Of a stretch of 64,000 nt of DNA, positions 45,456 through 52,878 are shown piece by piece; within the stretch, counting starts at the first letter, position 1, and every line of letters starts with the position of its first letter. The position numbers and the translations under genes are program-made. The notes below the pieces were generated by a model, which was not told where the DNA came from, did no database searches, and worked only from the letters and a program-made list of their open reading frames with translations. The DNA comes from Roseateles chitinivorans (GTDB lineage Bacteria > Pseudomonadota > Gammaproteobacteria > Burkholderiales > Burkholderiaceae_C). The stretch covers positions 55,444-119,443 of the forward strand of contig NZ_PEOG01000013.1 in the NCBI RefSeq assembly GCF_002761755.1. The letters run 5' to 3'.

Positions 45456-46013
45456 TCAGCTCTGGAAGCCGGTGACCAGCGCCTTCACCACCGGCGCGAT
45501 CTTGTTGCGCGTCCCGGCCCATCGGGCCAGGCCGAAGTTCTCGTCCGCGACATAGCTGCTGGTGGACAGCAGCGTGCCGTCGGACCGGTGCAGGCTCAGC
45601 GACGCGGCGCTCAGGTTGGCGCGGTAACCGCTGGCCATCGGCGGTACGCCCCATTCGATGGTCGCGACATAGCGCAGCCACACGCCGCATTGCTGCAGGC
45701 CGGTGCCCGGCTCGTAGACGCGGCTGTCGACCCCCTGCCCCTTGAGCTCCACCTGTAGCGCCGGGACCAGATCCTCGAGCGGCGCATTGCGGTTGAACTC
45801 GATGCACACCGCGCGCACCGGCGCATCGCCGTGATGCACGGTGTTGCTGGCCTTGGCCGGCGCGGTGGTCGCCAGCGCGGTCGAGGTGGCGGCGCCGGCG
45901 CCCTTCACCAGCTCCCACGCGGGCAACGGGCTCAGCACGGCGCATCCACCGAGCGTCATCGCCGCGGCGAGCGCCACGGCGGCGGTGAGCGGCCGGGCCA
46001 GGAACGGGCGCAT
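45456..46013 (-). CDS. Lipoprotein of unknown function upstream of flgH
   Basis: A 185-residue protein with a lipobox (AAAMTLGGC). The mature part has VRAVCIEFNRNAPLEDLVPAL, followed by a beta-rich segment (WLRYVATIEWGVP and LSAASLSLHRSDG) and a third Cys (LQQCGVWL), a pattern seen in small envelope lipoproteins. ATG 46013 has GAGG about nine bases upstream; a GTG at 46028 overlapping the previous stop is the alternative. FlgH starts 14 bp after its stop. By position it could assist the FlgH ring (inference). Confidence 0.75.
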   Translation of the reverse strand: MRPFLARPLTAAVALAAAMTLGGCAVLSPLPAWELVKGAGAATSTALATTAPAKASNTVHHGDAPVRAVCIEFNRNAPLEDLVPALQVELKGQGVDSRVYEPGTGLQQCGVWLRYVATIEWGVPPMASGYRANLSAASLSLHRSDGTLLSTSSYVADENFGLARWAGTRNKIAPVVKALVTGFQS

Positions 46014-46024
46014 GGCGGCGGACC

Positions 46025-46372
46025 TCACACCAGCTCGTCGAGCACGGCGCCGCCGCCGAGCGCGGCCATCACGCCGTAGCCGACCACGTTGCCCAGCACC
46101 TGGCCCACCGTGTCGGCGACATCGCCGACGGTGTCGGTCACCACGTCGGTCGCGGTCTCGACCGCATCCACCGTGTGGTCCGCCAGCGCCTGCAGGCCCT
46201 TGGCGCTGATGGTGGCGGTGACGCCCAGCACCGGTCCCAGCGTCAGGCTCGGACCGCCGCGGGAGGCGCCGGGCGACGCGCCGGATGAGGGGGCTCGGCC
46301 AGCCTCGGCGGAGGGTCCGTCGGACGAGGTCGCGAGGTTGGCCAGGCCGGACAGGAAGGGCACGCTGCTCAA
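46025..46372 (-). CDS. Small protein of unknown function in the flgH unit
   Basis: A 115-residue protein starting at TTG with GGGAG eight bases upstream. The N-terminal half is Ser/Gly/Pro-rich and probably disordered. The C-terminal half has an amphipathic repeat (HTVDAVETATDVVTDTVGDV, then ADTVGQVLGNVVGYG) ending in a Gly/Ala-rich hydrophobic patch. No signal peptide. It precedes the lipoprotein gene by 11 bp. Family not recognised. Confidence 0.6.
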   Translation of the reverse strand: MSSVPFLSGLANLATSSDGPSAEAGRAPSSGASPGASRGGPSLTLGPVLGVTATISAKGLQALADHTVDAVETATDVVTDTVGDVADTVGQVLGNVVGYGVMAALGGGAVLDELV

Positions 46373-46391
46373 GGCGGGCTCCCGGCGGCGA

Positions 46392-46640
46392 TCAAGGACG
46401 CGCGGCCAGCGCGGCCGTGTCCAGCGACAAGGTGCTCGGCGTGGGCACGGCGGGCGTCGCGGCGGCGGTCGCGACGGGCGACGTGGCCGGCGCGGCCGAA
46501 CCGGGGACGGCGGCTTTGGCGTCGTTCAGCGCCTTGGAGAAATCAGGCGCGCCGGACTTGGCGCCCTTGGCCGGTCCCGAAGGCGCCGGTGCACCGGCCC
46601 GGAGGGCCGGCGACGGAGAAGCGGAGGACTTGACGTGCAT
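46392..46640 (-). CDS. Small Ala/Pro/Ser-rich protein, first gene of the flgH unit
   Basis: An 82-residue protein of low complexity (Ala, Pro, Ser), with a short more ordered stretch SGAPDFSKALNDAKAA. The start at ATG 46640 is chosen; its ribosome binding site is weak. It ends 19 bp before the next gene of the unit. The coding status is supported mainly by spacing and codon use. No recognised family. Confidence 0.5.
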   Translation of the reverse strand: MHVKSSASPSPALRAGAPAPSGPAKGAKSGAPDFSKALNDAKAAVPGSAAPATSPVATAAATPAVPTPSTLSLDTAALAARP

Positions 46641-46995
46641 GGCGAAGCGCTCTCGTTCGTTGGGGTGAACGGATTCTTCGCCGCGACCGTCTGGCGGCAT
46701 GCGCCGATGAGCGCGAGGAACTCAGCGATCGTCGTGGACTCGGTGAACTGCATCACCGAGGCGCTGAACTGGGTGGTGCCGACCCGGCTTTCTCCGCTCA
46801 AGTTCGCGCGGCAGCGGCTCGGCGCGGGCGATCAACGCCCTCGACGCGCGAGGCGCGTGCGGCAGGACGGGCGGAGACGCGGGGAGGTGGAAAGGAGGCG
46901 CGACACCGGGGGAGCAGCCGTCGCCTCAAAAGCGACGTTTGGCGACGTTCGGCGACGCGCAGCGGCAAGCGCCGAAAAGAGCGGGCGGGAACCCG
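46641..46995. other. 355-bp interval with a possible overlapping ORF and tandem repeats
   Basis: A minus-strand frame from a TTG at 46801 (to 46526) has strongly G/C-ending codons for its first 50 residues (starting Ser-Gly-Glu-Ser-Arg-Val-Gly), then runs out of frame over the 82-aa gene. It may be a remnant or the true upstream part of a frameshifted gene. At 46931-46960 the 10-mer GGCGACGTTY is repeated three times. No ribosome binding site or clear gene otherwise. Confidence 0.4.
46931..46960. repeat. Three tandem 10-bp repeats
   Basis: AGCGACGTTT, GGCGACGTTC and GGCGACGCGC lie back to back. The 10-bp period could present a repeated binding site on one face of the helix. Confidence 0.55.
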
Positions 46996-47217
46996 TCAGG
47001 GGCGACGCTGGAGCTCGAGCGCCTCGGTCCACTCGTCCCAGCTGGACTCGCTGACCTCGAGGCCTTCCAGCGCGGGGGTGTCCTCGATCGGCCAGCCGGA
47101 CGGGCTGAACGGGATGCGCCGCTGCAGCAGCAGTTCGGTCTGGCGCAGGATGTGCTGCATGACCGAACCGAGGGGGTGACCGGCCTCGCCGGTCGGGGGC
47201 GCGAATCGATGTCGCAT
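46996..47217 (-). CDS. Small protein of unknown function
   Basis: A 73-residue cytoplasmic protein. The ATG (47217) has a good ribosome binding site (AGGAGAGGACC). The sequence is globular-looking, with a helix around VMQHILRQTELLLQ and an acidic Trp-containing C-terminal part (SESSWDEWTEALEL). No signal peptide. Its upstream region contains two related palindromes. Family not recognised. Confidence 0.6.
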   Translation of the reverse strand: MRHRFAPPTGEAGHPLGSVMQHILRQTELLLQRRIPFSPSGWPIEDTPALEGLEVSESSWDEWTEALELQRRP

Positions 47218-47234
47218 GGTCCTCTCCTGTCGAA

Positions 47235-47285
47235 CCCCCACTATCGGTGGGGGCCGACGCAAGTGCCATCCCACCATAGGGTGGA
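47235..47285. promoter_or_regulatory. Pair of related palindromes, 33 bp apart
   Basis: CCCACTATCGGTGGGG (47237-47252, inside a CCCCCAC-N5-GTGGGGG inverted repeat from 47235 to 47253) and CCCACCATAGGGTGGA (47270-47285) agree at 12 of 16 positions. They are three helical turns apart and lie directly upstream of the 73-aa gene, as expected for a tandem operator. Confidence 0.5.
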
Positions 47286-47473
47286 CACAGGGGGATGCGA
47301 ACAGGAGCGGGACGAAAGGCAGCGGGAGGCGGTCGAGCGGTCAGGAGGGGCGCGACCGACGCAACGCGGGTGGGCGCACCATCAGATCGATCATTTCGAT
47401 GTGATCGATCTGATCCGCACGGTCCGCTCGCTCGCGCGGGTCAAGCGAGCGGCGCCCTGCCTGCGGCGCTGCC

Positions 47474-47614
47474 TCAGATCACCTGCCGCAGCAGCGCATA
47501 CAGCGCGATGCCGCCGGAGACGACGGCACAGGCGGTCTTCACCGAGCGATTGGCCACGAAGGCGCCGATGAGACTGCTGACCAGGATGGCGGCGAGGAGG
47601 TAGTTGGTTTTCAT
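47474..47614 (-). CDS. Very small membrane protein
   Basis: A 46-residue ORF: ATG 47614, Lys-Thr-Asn, then two hydrophobic stretches (YLLAAILVSSLIGAFVA and ACAVVSGGIALYALL) separated by a basic turn (NRSVKT). It looks like a real small inner-membrane protein: codons end mostly in G or C and the composition is not that of a random frame. No clear ribosome binding site is visible, which lowers confidence. Confidence 0.5.
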   Translation of the reverse strand: MKTNYLLAAILVSSLIGAFVANRSVKTACAVVSGGIALYALLRQVI

Positions 47615-47669
47615 GGGCCGCGATTGTGGCGGCGCCCCGCCCCCGATCCGCCCGGCGCCGCGGCGCGGA

Positions 47670-48686
47670 TCAGACAGTCGCGCTCGCCGGGCGGTTGATC
47701 TCGACAGTCACGTGAACAAGTTCCTCATGCACCGACAGCAGACGGCGGACCTCGTCCGGGCGCGCCTCGGGATGGTCGGTGACCAGCGACACGATGCAGG
47801 CGTACTGGGCCCGGCCCACGCGCCACACATGCAGGTCGGCGATCGCCGCCGGCCAAGGCGCGGCGGCGATGACCTCGCGAACCTCGTCGACGACCGGCGC
47901 GTCCATCTCGGCGTCCAGCAGCACGCGGCCGGTGTCCCGCAGCAGTCCGCGCGCCCAGACCGCTACCAGCACCGCGCCGGCGATGCCCATCGCCGGATCC
48001 AGCCAGTCGGCGCCCCAGAGCCGCCCGCCCAGCAGCGCGACGATGGCCAGCACCGAGGTCGCCGCGTCGGCCAGCACATGCAGATAGGCCGCGCGGAGGT
48101 TCAGGTCGTCATGACCGTGATCGTGGGACGCGCTGGCGGCATGCTCGTGGCTTTCTCCATGCCCGTGCCCGTGCCCGTGTCCGTGTCCGTGTCCGTGTCC
48201 GTGTCCGTGTCCGTGTCCGTGATGGTGGTGCTCGCCGCGCAGCAGCCAGGCGCAGGCGAGGTTCACCAACAGCCCCAGCGCCGCGACCGCGATGGCCTCG
48301 TCGTAATGGATCGGCGTCGGCGCGACCAGCCGCTCGATCGACTGCCACAGCATCAGCCCCGCGACGCCGATCAGCAGCAGCGCGCTGCTATAGCCGCCGA
48401 GCACCTCGATCTTCCAGGTCCCGAACGCGAAGCGGCCATCCCTCGCCCAGCGCCGCGCGGCGCCATAGGCCAGCACCGAGACGCCCAGTGCCACGGCGTG
48501 CGAGCTCATGTGCCAGCCGTCGGCCAGCAGTGCCATCGAGTTGAAGAGATAGCCGCCGGTGATCTCCGCGACCATCATCGCGACGGTGAGCAGCACGGCC
48601 CAGCGCGTGTTGCGGGCGGCGAGCGGGTTGCCCTCGTCGAAGACGTGCGTGTGCTGCCAGGGGGCGATCGAGGTCGGGGAGGACAT
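47670..48686 (-). CDS. dmeF: CDF-family cobalt/nickel efflux transporter DmeF
   Basis: A 338-residue inner-membrane metal/proton antiporter. Six helices; the metal sites include MALLADGWHMSSHA in helix 2 and HVLADAATSVLAI in helix 5. The N-terminal WQHTHVFDEGNPLAARNTRW is typical of the DmeF branch. Between helices 4 and 5 is a very His-rich cytoplasmic loop encoded by ten hexamers (Gly-His repeats), probably a metal buffer or sensor. ATG 48686 is chosen because the alternative at 48719 falls inside the operator and would be nearly leaderless. Divergent from an RcnR-type repressor. Confidence 0.93.
   Translation of the reverse strand: MSSPTSIAPWQHTHVFDEGNPLAARNTRWAVLLTVAMMVAEITGGYLFNSMALLADGWHMSSHAVALGVSVLAYGAARRWARDGRFAFGTWKIEVLGGYSSALLLIGVAGLMLWQSIERLVAPTPIHYDEAIAVAALGLLVNLACAWLLRGEHHHHGHGHGHGHGHGHGHGHGHGHGESHEHAASASHDHGHDDLNLRAAYLHVLADAATSVLAIVALLGGRLWGADWLDPAMGIAGAVLVAVWARGLLRDTGRVLLDAEMDAPVVDEVREVIAAAPWPAAIADLHVWRVGRAQYACIVSLVTDHPEARPDEVRRLLSVHEELVHVTVEINRPASATV
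48162..48221 (-). repeat. Ten-copy hexamer repeat coding (Gly-His)n in dmeF
   Basis: Three CCCGTG then seven TCCGTG units (plus strand) are perfectly contiguous. Each encodes one Gly-His dipeptide on the minus strand. Copy number can change by slippage without breaking the frame. Confidence 0.92.
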
Positions 48687-48717
48687 GATGGAAAGGCCGG
48701 TCCCGGCCGGCGTTGTC

Positions 48718-48734
48718 ATACTCCCCCCCAGTAT
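48718..48734. promoter_or_regulatory. RcnR-type operator
   Basis: ATACT-C7-AGTAT is the perfect TACT-(G/C)6-N-AGTA architecture bound by RcnR/FrmR-family repressors. On the minus strand TATACT within it (48730-48735) resembles a -10 element for dmeF. It lies between the divergent repressor and transporter genes. Confidence 0.88.
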
Positions 48735-48771
48735 AGGAGCCGACGCCCCGGCGTCGCTAGAATGACGCGCC

Positions 48772-49047
48772 ATGGCACACACGATCACCGGCAGGAAGAA
48801 GCTGCTCACCCGCATCCGCCGCATCCAGGGGCAGGCGGCGGCGCTGGAGCGCGCCGTCGACCAGGACGCGGACTGCATGGCCGTGCTGCAGCAGATCGCC
48901 GCCATCCGCGGCGCGGTCAACGGGCTGATGGCGGAGGTGCTGGAGGGCCATGTGCGTGAGCACCTTGGCGCGCCGAACCTGAGCGCCGAGCAGCGCGCGG
49001 CCGAGGCCGACGCGATCGCGGCGCTGCTCAGGTCCTACCTGCGCTGA
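48772..49047 (+). CDS. RcnR/CsoR-family metal-sensing repressor (DmeR-like)
   Basis: A 91-residue all-helical repressor. It carries the complete nickel/cobalt ligand set of RcnR: His3, Cys35, His60 and His64. The presence of His3 with His64 argues for a metal sensor rather than the formaldehyde sensor FrmR. Family motifs are RIRRIQGQAAALERAV and LQQIAAIRGAVNGLM. It should bind the operator 38 bp upstream and release it on nickel or cobalt binding, derepressing dmeF and itself. Confidence 0.92.
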   Translation: MAHTITGRKKLLTRIRRIQGQAAALERAVDQDADCMAVLQQIAAIRGAVNGLMAEVLEGHVREHLGAPNLSAEQRAAEADAIAALLRSYLR

Positions 49048-49113
49048 GCATCGGCGGTCATGCGACGGCGGGGAGTAGACTCCGCCGCACCTTTCAGCAC
49101 AACGGGGTCTCGG

Positions 49114-52100
49114 GTGGATACAGAGGAGCGGCGGCCCTTGCGGGTGGTGGTGCTTGGCGGCTCGGCAGGCAGCATCGACGCGCTCGGCGCGATCCTCGGT
49201 GCGCTGCCGCACGAAGTGGGCTTCGCGGTCCTGGTCATCACGCACCTCGATCCCAACGAGGAGTCGCATCTGCCCGAGGTCCTGCAGGACCGCACGCCCC
49301 TGCCGGTGGAGCGGCTCGAGCACCTGGCCAAGGTCGAGCACAGCCGCGTCTACGTCCTGCCCGAGAACGCCGGCGTGATCGCGCTGGACGGCCACTTCCG
49401 CCTCACGCGCCGGCAACCCGGGCTGCACCTGCCGATCGACGGCTTCCTCGCCACGCTGGCGCAGGACCCGGACCTGGATGGCGCGGTGGTCATCCTGTCG
49501 GGCGCGGGCCAGGACGGCGCGGCCGGCCTCGTCGACCTGAAGGCCACCGGCGGCTTCGCGATCGCGCAGGCGCCCGGCACCGCCGCCCATGACGGCATGC
49601 CGGTGGCGGCGATCAACACCGGCCTCGTCGACGAGGTGCTGCCGCCGGCCGACATCGCCGCCGCGCTGGTGCGGCGCTTCGGGTCGCCGCACCAGGAAAG
49701 CGGCCTGCCGGGTTCCGGCTCCAGCGCGCAGGACGCCGATGCGCTGGAGACGGCGATGGCGATCGTGCAGCAGAAGGCCGGCGTCAATCTGGGCTATGTG
49801 AAGGACGTCAACCTGCGCCGGCGCTTCCTGCGCCGCGTGCTGCTGCAGAAGGACCGCGACGTCGCCGCCTACCTGCAGCTGCTGCGCAGCGATCCCTACG
49901 AAGCCGCCGCGCTGCGCGACGACGTGCTGATCGGCGTGACCGCGTTCTTCCGCGATGCCGAGTTCGTCAACGTGCTGCGTCAGGTCGTGCTGCCCAAGCT
50001 GCTGGCGCTGCGCCACGACCCGATCCGCATCTGGGTGCCCGCCTGCTCGACCGGCGAGGAGGTCTACACCATCGCGATGCTGCTCAAGGAGGCGATGAAC
50101 GCCGAGGGCATCCAGCGCCGCGTGCAGATCTTCGGCACCGACATCAACGAGGCCTCGATCGAGACCGCCCGCGCCGGCCGCTACAACGCGGCGGCGCTGG
50201 AGAACGTGCCGCAGTCGTTCCGCGACTCCGCCTTCCTGCCCAGCGCCGGCGGCTACCTGGTCGCGAAGGACCTGCGCGAGATGTGCGTCTTCGCGCGGCA
50301 CAACCTGCTGGCGCATGCGCCCTTCTCCGGCATGGGCCTGATCAGTTGCCGCAACATGCTGATCTACCTGCGCAAGGAGGCGCAGCAGCATGTCTTCGAG
50401 GTGCTGCACTACGCCTGCCGCAACGACGGGTTCATGCTGCTGGGCCGGGCCGAAGCGGCCTCGGTCGCCGATGGCTTCGAGCATGCCGGTGCGCCGCACC
50501 TGTACCGCAAGCTGCCGAACTCGCGCCGCCAGCGGCCGTTGTTCCCGATCGACGCGCTGCGCCCCTGGGTCAGCGACAGCGACGCGCCGCGCGTGCCGCA
50601 GGCGCCGCCGCCGGACCTGGTCAGCGGGGCGGCCGATCGCGTGGCGCTGGCGCGCTACGCGCCGCCCGGCTTCGTCGTGAACGAGAGCGGCGACGTCGTG
50701 CAGTTCCGCGGCGACGTGGCCGCCTTCATCGCGCCGGCCAGCGGCGAGGCGACGCTGGCGCTGCCCCGGCTGCTCGACGCCGAACTCAACGTCCCGGTGC
50801 GCACCGCGCTGATCGAGGCCAAGCGCACCGCGCAACCGGTGCGGCGCGATCGGGTGGCGTTCCGGGACCGTCGCTACGCGCTGGAGGTGCTGCCGCTGGA
50901 GACCGGCGAGGCGCTGCAGCACTTCCTCGTCACGCTGGCGCCCGAGCCGGACGAGCCGGTCGCCGGCGTCGCCTCGGCCTTGTCGGCCCCGCCGTTCTCG
51001 CCGAGCGGCGCGCGGGCGCGTGTCGATGAACTGGAGCGCACCGTCACCACCCTGTCGGACGAGCTGGAGGCAACGCAGGCCCAGCTGCGCACGCTGGTCA
51101 TCGAGTTCGAGTCGGCCAACGAGGAGCTGCGCACCGCCAACGAGGAGATGCTCAGCACCAACGAGGAACTGCAGAGCGCCAATGAGGAGCTGCAGAGCGC
51201 GAAGCAGGAGCTGGAGTCGGCCAACCAGGAGCTGATCTCGCTGAACGAGGAGCTCAAGTCGCGCAACGACGAGCTGGACCAGGTCAACGACGACCTCAGC
51301 AACCTGGTCGAGGGCATCCCGCTGCCGGTGGTGCTGCTGGACCGGCAGCTGCGGCTGCGTCACGCGTCGCCGCAGGTGGCGCAGCTCTTCGGCTTCGAGC
51401 CGGCGGCCATCGGCCAGGCGATCGGCCAGCCGGTCGGGCTGGTCACCTCGCGCTTCGCCGTCGGCCAGCTGGAGCAGCTGGTGCAGGCCGCCGTGCAGGG
51501 CCTGGCGCCGGTGGAGCACGAGCATCAGGACAACGAGGGCCGCTGGTGGCTGATCAACGTGCGGGCCTACCGCACCGCCGATGAGCGCATCGACGGCGCG
51601 GTGATCGCCTTCCAGGACATCCATGAACTCAAGTGCGCGCTCGATTCAGCCCAGCATGCCCGCGACGACGCGGAGCGCGCCAACACCGCCAAGGACGACT
51701 TCCTCGGCATGGTGTCGCACGAGTTGCGGGCGCCGCTCAACGTGATCTCCGGCTGGGCGTCGGTGCTGAAGCAGTCGCAGGAACGCGGCATGCTCGCCGA
51801 GGCGACCGCCACCCGCGCGATCGGCACCATCCTCAAGCACTGCCAGGCACAGGCGCAGCTGATCGACGACCTGCTGGACGTGTCCCGCATCGCCTCGGGC
51901 CATCTGAGGCTGGAGATGCGGCCGCTGGACCTCTCCGCCTGCGTGCGCGCGGTCGTCGACGGCCTGCAGCCGACCGCGGAGGCGCGAGGCCTGACGCTGA
52001 GCGGGACCGGCTTGCAGCAGCCGCACCGCATCCAGGGCGACCAGCGCCGGATGCAGCAGATCGTCTCCAACCTGGTCGGCAACGCGCTGAAGTTCACCCC

Positions 52101-52830
52101 CCGCGGCGGCCGCATCGGCGTGACGCTCAGCCGCATCGGACCCACCGTCGAGCTGGCGGTCGTGGACACCGGCATCGGCGTCGCCGTCGAGATGCTGCCG
52201 CGGCTGTTCGACCGCTTCACCCAGGCGGACATCACCCGCACCCGCGAGTACGGCGGGCTGGGCCTGGGGCTGTCCATCGTGCGCCACCTGGTGCTGGCGC
52301 ACGGCGGCACGGTGACCGCGCACAGCGAGGGCGAAGGCCGGGGCACGCGGCTGACGGTGCGCTTCCCGGCGGCCGAACTGGTCTCGGACACCCCCGAGAC
52401 AGCACCGCGCGACGGCGTCACCGCCGACCTGCGCGGCCTGCGGGTGCTGCTGGTCGACGACGACGCCCATGCGCTGGACGCGCTGCGGCATCTGCTCGAA
52501 CTGGCCGGCGCCCAGGTGCGCGCGGCCGGCTCGGTCGATCAGGCCTGGGCCGAGGTCACGGCCGCGGCGGCGGAGGCCGCGCCGCATGCGCTGGTCAGCG
52601 ATGTGGCCATGCCGGGGGCGGACGGCTACTCGCTGATCCGCCGGCTGCGGGCGCGTGAGCGCGACCGCGAGGATTCCGCCGAGACGCCGCTCTACGCGAT
52701 CGCGCTGACCGGCCTGGCAACGCTGCAGGACCGCGATGCTGCGATCGCGGCGGGCTTCGACGACCACCTCGCCAAGCCGGTGGACGTCGACCTGCTCGTC
52801 GAGAAGCTGCTGACCGCCCGGCCGCACTGA
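49114..52830 (+). CDS. CheB-CheR-PAS-histidine kinase-receiver hybrid signalling protein
   Basis: A 1238-residue cytoplasmic protein. Order: CheB-like methylesterase (about 8-190; LGGSAGS, THLDP and AHDGMP supply Ser, His and Asp), CheR methyltransferase (about 208-460; RRFLRRVLLQ, ACSTGEEVYTIAM, ISCRNMLIYL), a long Glu/Asn/Leu coiled coil (about 638-730), PAS (about 735-850), kinase with H-box MVSHELRAPLN (His near 868) and ATPase motifs (NLVGNALKF, DTGIGV, GLGLGLSIV), and a C-terminal receiver (phospho-Asp in LVSDVAMPG near 1162). GTG 49114 is used; ATG 49060 would add 18 residues. No chemoreceptor or cheA lies nearby, so it probably links methyl-transfer signalling to a phosphorelay. Confidence 0.92.
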   Translation: MDTEERRPLRVVVLGGSAGSIDALGAILGALPHEVGFAVLVITHLDPNEESHLPEVLQDRTPLPVERLEHLAKVEHSRVYVLPENAGVIALDGHFRLTRRQPGLHLPIDGFLATLAQDPDLDGAVVILSGAGQDGAAGLVDLKATGGFAIAQAPGTAAHDGMPVAAINTGLVDEVLPPADIAAALVRRFGSPHQESGLPGSGSSAQDADALETAMAIVQQKAGVNLGYVKDVNLRRRFLRRVLLQKDRDVAAYLQLLRSDPYEAAALRDDVLIGVTAFFRDAEFVNVLRQVVLPKLLALRHDPIRIWVPACSTGEEVYTIAMLLKEAMNAEGIQRRVQIFGTDINEASIETARAGRYNAAALENVPQSFRDSAFLPSAGGYLVAKDLREMCVFARHNLLAHAPFSGMGLISCRNMLIYLRKEAQQHVFEVLHYACRNDGFMLLGRAEAASVADGFEHAGAPHLYRKLPNSRRQRPLFPIDALRPWVSDSDAPRVPQAPPPDLVSGAADRVALARYAPPGFVVNESGDVVQFRGDVAAFIAPASGEATLALPRLLDAELNVPVRTALIEAKRTAQPVRRDRVAFRDRRYALEVLPLETGEALQHFLVTLAPEPDEPVAGVASALSAPPFSPSGARARVDELERTVTTLSDELEATQAQLRTLVIEFESANEELRTANEEMLSTNEELQSANEELQSAKQELESANQELISLNEELKSRNDELDQVNDDLSNLVEGIPLPVVLLDRQLRLRHASPQVAQLFGFEPAAIGQAIGQPVGLVTSRFAVGQLEQLVQAAVQGLAPVEHEHQDNEGRWWLINVRAYRTADERIDGAVIAFQDIHELKCALDSAQHARDDAERANTAKDDFLGMVSHELRAPLNVISGWASVLKQSQERGMLAEATATRAIGTILKHCQAQAQLIDDLLDVSRIASGHLRLEMRPLDLSACVRAVVDGLQPTAEARGLTLSGTGLQQPHRIQGDQRRMQQIVSNLVGNALKFTPRGGRIGVTLSRIGPTVELAVVDTGIGVAVEMLPRLFDRFTQADITRTREYGGLGLGLSIVRHLVLAHGGTVTAHSEGEGRGTRLTVRFPAAELVSDTPETAPRDGVTADLRGLRVLLVDDDAHALDALRHLLELAGAQVRAAGSVDQAWAEVTAAAAEAAPHALVSDVAMPGADGYSLIRRLRARERDREDSAETPLYAIALTGLATLQDRDAAIAAGFDDHLAKPVDVDLLVEKLLTARPH

Positions 52831-52878
52831 GCGGCCCGCCGGCACGGGCGCCGCTGCGGGCCGGTCCGCGGCGGTGGA

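Noticed and set aside
48162..48221. Regular repeats considered as a CRISPR array
   Set aside because: Unit length is 6 bp with no spacers, and the array is in frame within dmeF coding for Gly-His.
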